Shown piece after piece: positions 20,354-31,687 of a stretch of DNA of 64,000 nt. The stretch is from Hyposmocoma kahamanoa (lineage: Eukaryota; Arthropoda; Insecta; Lepidoptera; Cosmopterigidae). Position numbers and translations under genes: made by a program. Below the pieces are notes generated by a model. The model was given only the letters and a program-made list of their open reading frames with translations, was not told the DNA's origin and did not search any database. The stretch spans positions 2,823,767 through 2,887,766 of the forward strand of contig NW_020653713.1 of NCBI RefSeq assembly GCF_003589595.1, given 5' to 3'. Numbering within the stretch: the first letter of the stretch is position 1; each line of letters opens with the position of its first letter.

Positions 20354-22504
20354 GTGACACGTGGCTGAACTGTCATTAAGTTCGATCCTATAGTTAAACT
20401 ATTGTTTTATTTTAAAAATGAATGCCCAGTATTTCACTTTTTTTTCGTCTTGAATTCTTAGTAAATCCCTTTGCAGTATATTTTGGAACCTTCCTTATAT
20501 TTCCTGTCATAGCAAAGTTACGTGTACATAATTCGTTGAGAAATATCAGCAATCTAGTTTCATTATAAAGGAATTTCGAGTTTAGGTTCGTGCGAGAGAC
20601 AAGAAAATGAAGGGTCTCTCTCCAACGCATCTAAAAAAAGTCAATGAATATAATTACAGACAAAATGCCTTTTTTAAATTTCGATCCATTCCACACATTA
20701 CACTTTGCCTGGTAGCCTAATCCGCCAGCCTTAAGACATAAATTCCCTTGAGGCCATACAATGTTGGAGGAAAACAAAAGTTTGTACGTGCGAATAATCC
20801 ACACACAATCCACATAAAAAAGGGTAAGTCTTCGATTACGCTATACAATCAACATTACGCGCGTGGCAGCTGCGGATCCCTAAATTACGGCTCGCTTAGT
20901 CTCACGAAGGGTTCTTTTCGGAAAAAAAAGGGGAAATACGGGGATAGAATTGACAGTTTAATCTGGAGAATTGGGACGGGTGTGTAATAAGCACGTGGAA
21001 GGACCGAGGGTAACAAAGTTTAATTGTGTGAAATACGCGGACGGCCTAAAGAACGGAATATTTTGCAAAATGGTGGATAAGCTGCGTAGTAAAACGTGTA
21101 AAAATATTACTTATTTTATTTGCCCTATTATTCACAAATTAAAGTGGGTTGTAAATAAATTATGTACGTCAAAGTACTAAAAGATTACCGAAACTCAATT
21201 TTTAAACATTTTGAATAATAAATTCACAGCACTATCTATTCTATTCTTCTCTATTAAGTAACGCGTCAAAATTTCTAGAATGTCAATCACACATTCTTTT
21301 TTTAAATGTTTGTATAACATCAGCGCAACGTTCAAGAACCGCATAACTTTTTTTACAAAATGAATTTAATATTTACTTAACTAAAACTGATCATAAATTC
21401 TATAATAAATGTTTAACAAATATCTAATAACGTACACAGACGAATTAAAGATTAAATGGTAACAGTTTTGTATCAAATTATACACAAACGACATTAATTA
21501 AGGGTATCACCCACCAATATTTACTGCAGTTAAATGACGAGTACTTATTATTCTTACTAATAAAATATTCAACACGACACAATAATGGACACAATTCTGT
21601 AATCGGTACAAAATATTTTCTACAAAAGGAAAGCAACAACATTTTTGGAATTTTTCGTGCTATTTCCGAACGACAGCCGTTTTATTTTTTTTAAACATCG
21701 ACGCTTTGGTACGGTCATTCTGCCAGTTCTACATGCTGATTCTTTATTCAAACGTCCTTGTTTTGAGTTTGTTTATCTTTTAATTTTTGTTTCGTAATAC
21801 TTTGCGAATTTTTGTAGTTGGAATTAATTTATTCAAAATTCAATTCTATTTATTACTTCACGGAATTGTTATTACATTTCCCGTGTATTTATTACTACAA
21901 ATAAATTTACTTAAACTTATTTTTCCTATACCATTTGAAATGAATTTCGTATGGAAAAAGTTAGTATAGTGCAAAAGTATTAATATTAATACTTGGCAAG
22001 TAATCTCAAGAAGGAAGTTTCTTTTACTGTGTACCGTGTACGTTACTAAGACGTCTTATTCTTGAGTAATTCTGGTTTATTGTTGTTTGCGTTTGTTATT
22101 TTTTTGTGTGTGCTTAATTATTACGGGCTATGTATTTATTATACAGAGCGTCTCACGGCTATTGGACACGTATGGAAAGTACTTGAAATATTATAAATAG
22201 GACCTTTTGCTTCATGTAGACATTATTTTATTTTTAAATGTATAAGTAGGTAATACTGCATTCAAATACTTTTAAAAAGACGTCTGCCTAATCTGGAAAT
22301 TCAACCGAAGAAATGTGAAAAAATTCTGTATTTTTATGATGCCGATAGAAAGGGTCAATTATAAGAACTAATTCCTAATTATTATTAATGTGTATTCCCT
22401 TTTTTAACATCAATAATGATAATTTAAGTTTAAATTATTAAGGATCACATAAGTATATAAAAAAGAACAAATAGTCTCACGGTTCTTTAATTAAATTTTT
22501 GTTG
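20354..22504. other. Long unique stretch (about 2.1 kb)
   Basis: The longest part of the window without a recognised repeat. Open frames are all short and overlap between strands. Around 20690-21060 the sequence is more GC-rich, with gcgcgtggcagctgcggatcc and ggaccgagggtaac. AT-rich sequence follows to 22500. It may hold regulatory DNA, but nothing specific is visible. Confidence 0.4.
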
Positions 22505-22770
22505 AATTGATATTCAATTATTTTTTGTGAAATTACTCCACTAGTTTGTTACAATTATTAATACAAAGATCGAACACTCAGAAAAAATTCCTTCGATCCG
22601 GTCGGATTCGAACCGACGTCTTCTTGCATACCGTGCCAGACGCTATACCAACTAAGCCACGGAACGAACCAACGGACCTCACGAATTTTTCTATGTGCTT
22701 GCGTCGTGTCTTTGTATTTGGTTTTTCAACGACTTTTTTTAGTCATAGCGCCATCTATGAGAAATCTATG
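22505..22770 (-). repeat. RepD tRNA-derived SINE, best copy
   Basis: On the minus strand the A box tggcttagttgg (22659-22648) and B box ggttcgaatcc (22614-22604) are both intact, inside a tRNA-like part starting ttccgtggc. The 3' side runs aaggaattttttctgagtg, ttcgatctttgtattaat. The 5' side has aaatacaaagacacgacgc, which looks like the same tail in reverse. The unit is therefore a tRNA-like core between inverted arms. An 81-codon open frame here is repeat-derived. Confidence 0.82.
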
Positions 22771-22799
22771 AAAGATTTATCACCCAGTTAGTACCTTTA

Positions 22800-23071
22800 C
22801 AGCTACCAGTCCTGGCGAGAGATGTCGCTATTCACTGTATTATATAAATTTTTATTGAATATTTTATCTTTCTTTCCATAATTTTAAAGTTCTATCTACT
22901 CGTTTTTAAAATCACCAATGTTCTAACCCCGGAGCCGGTTCTAGTCGGAGAAGTTGCCAGCCACAAGGGCCACTTTGAGGCCTATCATAATTTGATCATA
23001 ACTTTGGATAGACGCTTTGATCGCTATGTTGTTGTAACTAATACAGCCGTGGCGCTACAGACTGTTAGGTG
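22800..23071 (+). other. Uninterrupted open frame of unknown origin, no ATG
   Basis: One frame stays open for about 90 codons up to a tga near 23069. The last 50 residues look protein-like: PEPVLVGEVASHKGHFEAYH, then LDRRFDRYVVV and TNTAVALQTVR. No ATG, splice acceptor or recognised domain is visible. It could be a decayed transposon protein end, a host exon or chance. I do not name a function. Confidence 0.3.
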
Positions 23072-24324
23072 AGATCTCATGACGCAATAGGATAGTGAAA
23101 ACATTTGAAAAAGTTTGTAAGCATAGGAAAATAAAGCAAAAAGTTTATGATTTCGTTTTTCGAGATATTAAAAGATTCTTCAAATTTCTTTTATTTCGCA
23201 ACTATACCACACAACATTAATAGCGGAAATCACATACAATTTGAAAAAAAAAACAGTGATTCTCCACGAGCCGATATTATCATAAACAGATAGCTGCAGA
23301 TGTTGCAACCGATAGGATCATTGCTCGCGATGTTATTGTGATCCGTGCACGTGGCCGCTTAGTGTAAACAGCGGTTACGTGATGGATGATGTATCGCAGC
23401 ACTATTTATGGCTATAATTAAAAACTTTATCTGTCATTTAAGTTTGTTCCCATCTCTAAAGAGGTAAAAAAACTAATTTCTTTATAAACTACTTGCAAAT
23501 ATAAAATCACAAATTCTAAAAAAAACTGAAAAAACTGACTTCCACTTACGACTTTTTGAAATAAAAAGTCTTTTACTGTCCGAAATTAGATCACCCTCAC
23601 ACAGTTGCATTCGATATTTAAATTCAATTCGGCCACCAGTTTAGATTCTTACTTTGAAAATGGAACCCCTGTGTAAGTTTGCGCAAAGACTGCAGAACCA
23701 ATACGGGGTCTAAATACGGGCGGGAATTAACGTCGTGTATTGCACTCGGGGGGCCTATGGAGGGTTGACCGGTGCTGCTGCGGGCTATGTTCCCCTGGTA
23801 CTCGTAAAAAGAATGCGGGGATGCCGTTTTTGTTTCGTTACGAAAATCAACTTTCTTAGTTTTGAGCCTTATTGTACTCATTTATTGTCTCGATTTACTA
23901 GTTATTTGGAGCAAAAAATATACAAGTAAATAATTTATTACAATGTACTTCTGCGGTCCTCATCAACGAAGGTATTTGTTTACGTAAACAAACACTGGAA
24001 TGACTGTGACGCTGCCAAAACAATCAAATAAATAACACGCACAATACATTAACGTCGTCTCAGATTAATGTATGGGGTTTAAATATTTAGGACTAATATT
24101 AACCCCTTTATTTCCTACTTAAGGTCCTATGACACTACATAAAGGGTAAGTGTATAAAGGAATGGAAAAGGGGGACTTTGTGCGACAGAATGTACATTGT
24201 ACACGAAAATAATTACAATCAAACAAGCCAGCTACCAGGCTCTCAGAAGGGTCGAAAAGTTCACTCGAAATAGTGACAAAGATACTCGTAAGTAGGCGCT
24301 AGGGTTGCCACTTTTAACAATCTT
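23072..24324. other. Unique stretch with a GC-richer part
   Basis: An 85-codon minus-strand frame (23624-23881) overlaps a 64-codon plus-strand frame over a GC-richer part near 23690-23830. It has no motif I know. The rest is AT-rich and featureless. Confidence 0.35.
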
Positions 24325-24627
24325 AGCACAAAGTACTAAAAAAACCGACCTCAAAAGTTCGTGGAATTAATCTATTTGCTAAATTTTTATTGAAATATGT
24401 TACCGGAAAGTACGCGAAACCGGATTCATCCCCTAGTTTACCACCCTTAGAGGTGGAAAGTTTTCTTCGAAGTTAAATGAAAAATTAAAAGATACTCTCC
24501 AACCCAAAAAATAAACATCAAAATCGGTTCATAAATGCGCCGGAGTTATTGCGTAACATACATACCAAAAAAAGAAAAAGATATAGTCGAATTGAGAGCC
24601 TCCTCTTTTTTGCAGTCCGTTAAAAAT
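24325..24627 (-). repeat. RepC, short form, nearly complete
   Basis: Begins aaagtactaaaaaaaccgac and ends ttttttgcagtccgttaaaa. All short-form blocks are present (ttaccacccttagaggtgg, caaaatcggttcataaatgc, gcgtaacatacatacc). A useful reference copy for the short form. Confidence 0.85.
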
Positions 24628-25559
24628 GTCGTTTAATAAAGTCAAATTAAATGTAATTTGGTGCAAGTATATAAATACGAGTTGAAAAAATATTATACCA
24701 ACCCTAGTTCAAGAGTATTCCCCTTAGTTCCCCTGTGTCGCAGTGGCGTCTTTAGGTTCCATTTGACGGTGATCCGTTCGATGTTAGTTACGACGTACCT
24801 TCGAGGGTCGACTGTCGAGCTCTAATGAAGGGAAGGGACTTTTTATGGACAATTTGAGAGCGACTGATGGATGCTCGAGTGTCTTGTATTTTCCGATAAA
24901 AAATGTATCCACTGGCAAAAAACTACCTGCTGATAAAATGTACCAAATGGTACAGTCAATTTTAACAATGGTTACTCAGGTTTTCTATTTATATCGAAAC
25001 AAATCAGATATAACATTAAAATAAGTTAACAACGTTATTATATGTTTATGGTTCAGTTTGTTTACAAAGAATTTTTCGTGAAATTTTTTTTATTTACCTT
25101 ACAAACTATTGTTAAAGGTTCTTAAGGCAATAGTAAAACAACGTAATGTCATGTATAGCCTATAAAGCCTGCAATACATGTTGGTCGAGCCTAGGCCAAC
25201 GCGAGCTTTGGCAAATTGGTACACAGCTAGTGCTGCCGTCCAACACGTTCGACAAGTTTGAAGAATTGCAATACAAACGGCCAATGCCACACATTGGGCG
25301 CTTCAGTTTTCATTGTGCGTTGTAAAGTGCAACTGAAGACGACGAAGAAGTGAAACTTACAACTTACATTAAGCTTTTAAAACTTTGGGAGTTAATGTAC
25401 TTTTCGGATTTAAATGGCGAATATTAGTTTTTTTAAACAAACCAACATTTTGTGCCCTTTATAAGTCCCATAGTCACTGAGATGGTAATGTCTAATATTA
25501 ATTTGATTTTATTATTATATTATAACAAATTTGATTCAAAGTATATTCCATAGCATTTA
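24628..25559. other. Unique stretch
   Basis: A 63-codon minus frame at 25099-25290 has no known motif. Around 25175-25310 the sequence has several ttggc and gccaac words and might be a small inverted-repeat element related to 25.78-26.02 kb. This is tentative. Confidence 0.3.
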
Positions 25560-25716
25560 AGTTTATTTGAAAAGAGCAATCCCTAGAGTTTCTTGCTCGT
25601 TCTTCTCAGGGAGGTCAGCGTAGTGAACGAGCAGTAGCTTAAACGTGACGTTTTCAAGTGTAAATTTATTTTACCTATGGAATAAATAATCTTTGACTTT
25701 GACTTTGATTAATATT
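25560..25716 (+). repeat. LINE 3' tail, family F
   Basis: aagagcaatccctagagttt, cttgctcgttcttctcaggg and a final cctatggaataaataatc match the 3' untranslated region of the LINE at 5.7-6.3 kb. It ends in a tttgac repeat. There is no coding part. Confidence 0.75.
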
Positions 25717-25774
25717 AATTCAAAATGACTATTTTTCCGTGTAGTTACAAATGTTATTACACGTAACGTAACAC

Positions 25775-26030
25775 TATTGGCCGAGCGTCGGTAGGCGCCT
25801 TTGATTTGTGCAAAAAAAAACCGACACCGTTCCGAATTGACACGAGTGATCACGAGCGATTGCGCGTTTTGCCAAGCCACGCCAATGAGCACATACACGT
25901 TGGCGGTCGCCTTCACTCGACCAGCTAGGCTAGCAACGCCGAGTGATGGCAAGGCAAGGCAAATAGACTGTCTATACGTTGTTATTGGCTTTCACTCGGC
26001 AACCCTGGGCCAACGTCTATTGCAGGTTTG
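25775..26030. repeat. Probable inverted-repeat element, GC-rich
   Basis: Starts actattggccgagcgtcgg and ends ggccaacgtctattg. The two ends are roughly inverted relatives (ttggccgag against gttggccc). The body repeats gagtgat, cacgagcg and ggcaaggcaaggc. The boundaries are uncertain. Confidence 0.35.
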
Positions 26031-26203
26031 AAGTCTCACGGTTAGGTACATGCTTCCTCCTACAATGAAAGGGCTTGCGCTGTAGTTTTCACGGGTGTCC
26101 AATGCGCATTGGGAACTTCGCACACATCATTAAATTGCTTTGCAAATGTGTGCAGTTTCCTCATGACGTTTTCCTCCATTGAAAAGCTCATGGTAAATTT
26201 CAA

Positions 26204-26430
26204 ATAATAATAATAATTATAATAACAATGGACACACTCATAGCCCCGCACTAGGGTAGCCCTGTATCGCGGGTGCCATGGGCACATGACACAAGCGTAG
26301 ACAACTGCAAATTACACCGAAACTCGCGAGAGAAATAAATGTAGGTCATATAAATATTTTTACTGGCCCGGGAATCGAACCCGAGACCTCTGAGTGGCAG
26401 TCCAGCACAGTAACTATTCGGCCACCGCGA
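26204..26430 (-). repeat. RepA tRNA-derived SINE
   Basis: Minus strand with cgcggtggccgaatagttac, B box ggttcgattcc and an (ATT)n tail at about 26224-26204. The 5' aactgcctcc is missing. The A box is mutated (gaatag for gaacgg). Confidence 0.87.
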
Positions 26431-26479
26431 AAGGTATTATAGTTAAATTTCGTACATAAATTCCAAAAAACTCATAGAT

Positions 26480-26532
26480 TCAAACTCAACTTGGATTCGA
26501 ACCCACAATCCTCTGCTTGACAACTATATAAA
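26480..26532 (-). repeat. tRNA-like SINE remnant
   Basis: ggattcgaacccacaatcct is an antisense B box with its stem. Nothing else of the tRNA part is clear. Confidence 0.4.
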
Positions 26533-26598
26533 CCTATATATTATTTTCGTAACACATGACAAATTACGCTATACTAATAAATTCACTCAAAGCAGCTA

Positions 26599-26631
26599 AG
26601 AAGGCGGACATATTCTTTATGTCCGCCTTCT
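26599..26631. other. Perfect 14-bp hairpin
   Basis: agaaggcggacata (26599-26612) and tatgtccgccttct (26618-26631) are exact reverse complements around a ttctt loop. It is not inside any repeat family I can define. It could be the core of a small foldback element, or a structured RNA if transcribed. Confidence 0.9.
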
Positions 26632-26692
26632 ACATACATTAAGATTACTTCTACTACATACTTCTTCATACATTAAGTTAGGAGTGCGAAGC

Positions 26693-26822
26693 GGGCTCTT
26701 GCCGTACGTCGTGACACGTTGCGATGTCATGTCGTCATGTCGCACGATATGACGTCGCATCGTGAAACGATACCGCGTCGTAGCACGACGTGACGTCGTA
26801 TTGTGTTTATGTGTAAGAGCCC
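26693..26822. mobile_element. RepJ, 130-bp CpG-rich TIR element
   Basis: Ends are gggctcttgc and gtaagagccc, a 10-bp inverted pair with one mismatch. The body is made of gtcgtgac, gacgtc and cgtcgcatcg words in both orientations. No target duplication is visible next to it. It resembles the elements at 40.5, 49.7 and 54.8 kb in style. It codes for nothing; an apparent 103-codon frame across it is a by-product. Confidence 0.55.
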
Positions 26823-27190
26823 TTAGCTTTCCCGCTCGGTCAACAGCCGCAGCGGACGCCACGCGCATCCATAAATCTCGATAATCAGACAATTTTGGAT
26901 TTGACTGTACTCGATTTCTGTAGTGCATATTTTATGCCCTATTAATATATGTTGCTCTCTGGAAACGTTAACCTGGCAGTAGCCGCTTTTGGGTCAATTA
27001 AGCTTTAGGAATGTAGTTACATGACTGATTCTCCATTATTAATGTACAATGAACAATGGCCATTTCACAAGCAATCCCTGGTTGCAAGTTACTTTTTTTA
27101 TTTGTCCCTCTCGTGATGTGTCGTTTGCAGTGTGAGCTATAAGGATGGGCTACTGCAGAATATCGGAAGATAATGCACGTAGTCATCGCA

Positions 27191-27259
27191 TCGCACAATC
27201 GAACACAGGACTTCTGCGTGGCAGTTCAGCATGGTAACCGTTCGGCCACGAAGGCAGTT
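27191..27259 (-). repeat. RepA SINE, tRNA-half fragment
   Basis: Minus-strand aactgccttcgtggccgaac to tgttcgattg. Only the tRNA-related half remains, with the A box intact (tggccgaacgg). Confidence 0.8.
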
Positions 27260-27296
27260 ATTTTATAACTGAGTTAAAGATCCATCGATGCACTTT

Positions 27297-27550
27297 AGTA
27301 GCAGTATAGCTTGTCCGAGAAAGTGCTGCCATTTCATCTATTTCTGCCCCCATGCAGTAATGTGAGCATTCTTGAGTTCCAGTTTTTAAGGGTAAGGGTG
27401 CTGGTGAAATTACAGGCACATAGGACTTGTGAACTTATGTCTCTGGGTGACGGGTGGGCTCTGAGCGGCATTGCTACTGTTGTGAACAGGCGTGTCGCTT
27501 ACCACCAGGCGCACGATTTGTTTGTCCCGCCGCTTGGTGTCATAAAAAAA
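27297..27550 (+). repeat. RepB element, nearly full length
   Basis: Begins tagtagcagtatagcttg and ends ttggtgtcataaaaaaa. Carries all blocks, including ggtgctggtgaaattacagg and aggcgtgtcgcttaccacc. A good example of the A-rich end. An 89-codon frame here is repeat-derived. Confidence 0.88.
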
Positions 27551-29059
27551 TTGACTCGACCTTTTTTTATTTTCAAATAAAATAATTTTGATTGACAATT
27601 TGGTGTAAAATAATACCGTTTATATCCTTTATCGGCTGATTGTTCCATTGTCATAATTTGATAGCAGGTAATTACTGAAGCCAACTGCCGTTGTTATGAC
27701 ATTTTCAATAATATTCTACTCTTTTTATAAATGCAAACGACGTCGTTTCGCTTGGGATCGCGTGAACGTTTGAAAATAACAATTGTTCTATATTTTACAA
27801 GGACATAAAACATAAGTGCCGAAGAATATCTTGTTATTTTGAAATTAATGGTTATGTTTTTAATATATCTTGAACACGATTTTATTCGAAGAAATATACA
27901 TAATATTGTTGCCCAACTTCCAACGGGGCTGGCGAAGAGGGAACATTTTCATTGCGTGTTTTCGGTATATATATTTTTTTAATTGCTCCATTGTGATTTC
28001 TTATATACGCTCCTACATATCGTCGTTGTTTCATAGAAAGGGCGAAAGTGCCATTTTAAAAAATAAAATCAGGAAATCGAAAAATGTGTCTGGCGAGCAT
28101 GTTTTAGTTTTTCGCTACTGTTTTAAAATATTAATGTCCAATTTTAAAACTTAAACTTAATTAAAACCAAAATTGAATTTTAAAACAGGACGTTAATATT
28201 TTGAAACAGGCGTTAAAATTTAAAACAAGCTCCCCACAAACATTTTTCGAAATGGCGCTTTAGCCCGTTCTACAAAACACCGACGAATATGGGTACCTCA
28301 TTTTATTAATATTCTGGCAAAATTAAAAATATTCTCCACAGACATCTCGAAAGCATTACCTGTTTTCATAATATATTAAAAGTAAACCTTCTATTCATAA
28401 TTAAACTGAAGAACTCTGTTAACACAAAATTTATTCAAATATTTGTTCAAATTACGAGGGGTTATCCGTATTGACAAATGATCCTCAGTGGCAGGGTTAA
28501 CAAAAAAAAGTTAAGATAACCGATCGGAGTAATTTGTTTGAGTGATTTATCGATCGTGTGTAATTAGCCTTATCTGTTTGAAACGACGCCGGTTGTGTGA
28601 TGCATGACAGATGTAAGGCTCTTTTCAATATCATAAGTATCCATCAAATGATAAAAATTAAAAAGCATAGGACTTCTTGCGCTAGGAATTCATTCAGATA
28701 TTTACGGTTATATTTTCACTTTTGATTGTTTCCGTAAGACTGGCAAAGAGCACATTAAGCTGATGGCATTCAGCTACTCTGATAAATGGCGTACCTTGTT
28801 CTGTTCCTCTGTTGGCGATTTTCGATCGAAAATGCCAAGGTTGATGTAGTCTTAACGTTCTTTAGAGACATATCACAATACGCCAAACTATAGATATCTC
28901 ACAACTGGAATAGACAAAGAAAATAAGGCTCCACATGTTACGATCCTGGCTATTACCTCTGATTCCTTTATACGTGCGTCGAATTTGCATCCTGTAGACA
29001 ACGTCGGTTAGGTGTGAGGTTTTTTCTAATAACAAAATTTATTACACAATGACACCAAT
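27551..29059. other. Long unique AT-rich stretch
   Basis: No gene. It contains a short set of aattttaaaac and gttaaaattt repeats near 28130-28220 and a palindrome at 28814-28836 (attttcgatcgaaaat core). A 94-codon plus frame at 27870-28154 is low-complexity. Confidence 0.4.
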
Positions 29060-29197
29060 TGCTTGGTCACTGACTAGGAACTTCTTGTACTTCCTAGAAC
29101 AGGCAGATCAGAAACAATTTGAAAAAGTTCATTGGTCTCACCGGGAATTGAATCCGGGACCGTCTCACCCAGTGCCAAACCGTTGGAGGACGTCCAT
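29060..29197 (-). repeat. tRNA-derived SINE remnant
   Basis: On the minus strand a B box ggattcaattcc lies within cggtcccggattcaattccc, followed by ggtgagaccaatgaac and an aaattgtttctgatctgcc tail. The A-box side is weak (aacggtttggcac). Confidence 0.55.
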
Positions 29198-29590
29198 TAC
29201 AAAAAGAAGACGGAGAGCATTTCTTTTATAAAACTTAAAAAGAAATAGAACAAGAAGTATTAAAGTTTAAAGTCGCTTTTACACAAAGTAAATAACTTCT
29301 CGAAGTCACTTGTAAGGAGCAAGTATCATTCGCCTACTTCAGAGCGGACGTTTACCTAAATAGATGCAGCCGTAAATTAACACCATTCCAGGACGTGTCT
29401 CATATTTTGCTGCTAAGAGCTTAGCGCAGATGTTTTCCTAAAAGCAAAAGAGGCTGCATAGGGGAGCGGAGAGAGGGTGGGCGAGACCGTTTGAGTGCCG
29501 AAACAAACACGAGAGAGTTAAGACGGGCTTTCCAGACTTGTTTGTCTGCAACGTCTATTGTTGACACCTAATTTTGCGATTTCTTGTTTA
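29198..29590. other. Unique spacer
   Basis: No open frame or repeat. A short purine-rich part (gggagcggagagagggtggg) lies near 29460. Confidence 0.4.
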
Positions 29591-30000
29591 CGTACAGGAT
29601 GCGCTCCAAAAATAACGTGAGATGTCTGCCAAAACAAAAGTGGAAATCAGTTCATCGCTGCGTTCATAATATCCTTCCGGGGCTTTTATATAAATTTAAA
29701 TAAAAGACAACGGGAAACCGCCGCGTGAACTTAGAACCGACGGCCGAAAGTTAGAAAGTCAGGAAGGAAAAGTCCCGAAAAACCGGGAGAAGTTTGTCCG
29801 AAAACCGGGACCAAACCCCAAAAATTTAAGCCCGCTCCGTTTCCGGAGGCCGAGGGCCGGCGTAAATATTATTTGGGACTTTCTTTTATTCCCTTTGTTT
29901 TAGCCGTTTTATTATTTGCGGTCCGAAGTGAGTTACGGCGAGAGAATGAACGCGGACTCCCGCTGAGTGCGTCTGTACAACGCGGGCCCCGGCTGATGTG
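29590..30000. promoter_or_regulatory. GC-rich island, candidate regulatory stretch
   Basis: Unlike its surroundings, this stretch is GC-rich and free of repeats, with many ccggg, cgggcc and gccgg words, for example ggaggccgagggccggcg at about 29845. No TATA box or start-site motif stands out, and no adjacent gene is visible. A conserved enhancer or promoter is possible but is inference. Confidence 0.3.
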
Positions 30001-30604
30001 CTTAAACAACAAATTTCCTGAACAATAATGAGCCTAAACAAGATTTTGAAACTTCCGAGTCGTTTGATATAGAGAAACAAAAGAAAACTCTACTAATTTA
30101 TGTATTCCTCTTTAGTCTTCGAAGCGGGGAGACCCTTCTCAAAAGTAATTGACAAATTCGGACAGAAAATAGAAAAAAAATAAAAAGTGAAAAACTTTTG
30201 TTATTTTGCGCGTAGGAATAATTAGTCTATTCCAATTTCGAGGGCAAGTGGATACATTCCGGGTGGATCGTAAAGACGGAATTTTATTTAAGACGGAATA
30301 GGGAATCTTGGGGCCTTTATAAAAAGTGACCCCTTCTCACTTCGTGCATATAACGCTGTAAAGAGATTCCGTAATTTTTGCGCTTTGAGTGATTGCTCTG
30401 GGGATAATCGGGAGGCAGATGGCGCGATATTGGGGATCTGTAGTTTTATGAAGGGCATGGCGTCCCTTCTTCGTGGGGCCATAAAACAAAAAGGAATCTG
30501 TCAAGGCTGAGGTATGTAACTATTGAGAACGGATATAAATTCAGGCCTAAAAACAAGATAAGTCAGGTACTGTGTATAATCTTCCGTATATATGACTAAT
30601 ATAA
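30001..30604. other. Unique spacer
   Basis: A 64-codon minus frame (30288-30482) has no recognised motif. No repeats. Confidence 0.35.
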
Positions 30605-30749
30605 ATTTGAACTTTTTCTCTTAACTTCATTGGTAAGCATGTTATACTTGAAATAGCCACATTCATTAAACTCTACTACTCATTCGCAAGACAGATTTCC
30701 CTGAAAAGAATGAGTGAGAAACACTGCTTTTTGTAATTAAACATTTGTA
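30605..30749 (-). repeat. LINE 3' tail, family F
   Basis: ggtaagcatgttatacttg, ctctactactcattcgcaag and cagatttccctgaaaagaat match the tail at 5.72-5.88 kb. It is interrupted at 30750 by RepM. Confidence 0.75.
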
Positions 30750-30890
30750 GGTCATTCTCAGACTAGTGTTTACTACCTAATTTCCGTGGCACTATTTATT
30801 ATTTAAGTATTCGTTTTTTTATAGTGCAATATTATTTAATATTCGAGTATTTTAAATAGAAAAGTCACCGTGAGACTCAAACTTATTAAG

Positions 30891-30919
30891 TTAAATAACG
30901 GATGACTCACGTTATTTAA
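30891..30919. other. 10-bp hairpin
   Basis: ttaaataacg and cgttatttaa are exact reverse complements around gatgactca. It sits inside RepM just outside RepN, and the flanks (aaactt and aagttt) extend the pairing with gaps. Confidence 0.8.
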
Positions 30920-30945
30920 GTTTCGAACCAATTCGTGGTCCTTAA

Positions 30946-31350
30946 GGCTGCCTTTCCTCCAGAGATGTGCGACGTAGCGAGACGGTGTGCGAGGCAAAAA
31001 TCCATCAACAGGATTACTTCATTTTCCTAGCCTCGCTTAGCGCAGCTCCGGTGGAGAACGGTTAGCGGAGCTGAGTATTTGTACATACAAAATAGCGAGA
31101 GATGTGTGCGAAGGACCGGGCGAGGAATGTGTGCAAAACGGTGTAAAAAACTAGAGCTTCTGAAAATATGACACTAATTGACACTGACACATCGCCACCG
31201 CTCACCCCAGCACATCGTACCTCACCCGCGCAAAGCTGAAATGAGTCAATAACGCATCTTCACAGCTTTGGTGGAAATCATCACACCGTTTCACAGCACC
31301 GTCACACATCCCCGCAACGCCCTCGCACATCTCTGATGGAAAGGCAGAGT
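30946..31350. mobile_element. RepN, about 400-bp TIR element
   Basis: Left end ggctgcctttcctccagaga followed by tgtgcgac; right end tcgcacatctctgatggaaa followed by ggcag. The inverted ends match over about 25 bp with few mismatches. The interior has more inverted words (gcgagacggtgtgcgagg, cctcgcttagcg, ccggtggagaacgg). No protein. The target duplication is unclear. Confidence 0.7.
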
Positions 31351-31530
31351 AATCGTAAGATTCCGCGACAGTGACTCTACGGAAATTCGAGTATTGTATC
31401 GTGAAATATTATTTAATAATAACACGATAATATACTTGAATATTTAAATAATAAAAATTGCCACGAAAATTATTAGTGAACACTAAACCGAGAATGAGCG
31501 TTCACAATGTTACCAACTACCATAAATTAC

Positions 31531-31687
31531 ATTTAAATATTCAAGTATATTACAGTGTAATTATTAAATAATATTTCACGATACAATACTCGAATATTAA
31601 AAATATTGTTCGCTAAAAACGTCGAATACTTAAATAATAAAAATTGCAACGGAAATTAGATAGTGAACACTGGTCCGAGAATGACCG
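31531..31687. mobile_element. RepM, one-sided copy
   Basis: Starts tttaaatattcaagtatatt in the interior and keeps the complete right arm (aataataaaaattgcaacgg to ggtccgagaatgaccg). The left TIR is missing. Confidence 0.7.

Larger units (their letters stand above)
30750..31498. mobile_element. RepM long-TIR element, interrupted by RepN
   Basis: The left arm begins ggtcattctcagactagtg, then ctacctaatttccgtggca and tttattatttaagtattcg. The right arm ends with aataataaaaattgccacg and actaaaccgagaatgagcg. These are inverted copies of each other and match the complete element at 63828-64000. About 400 bp of RepN lies in between. No coding sequence. Confidence 0.72.

Noticed and set aside
26617..26928. 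103-codon minus-strand open frame rich in arginine
   Set aside because: It is a by-product of the CpG-word element RepJ, which lacks stops in this frame.
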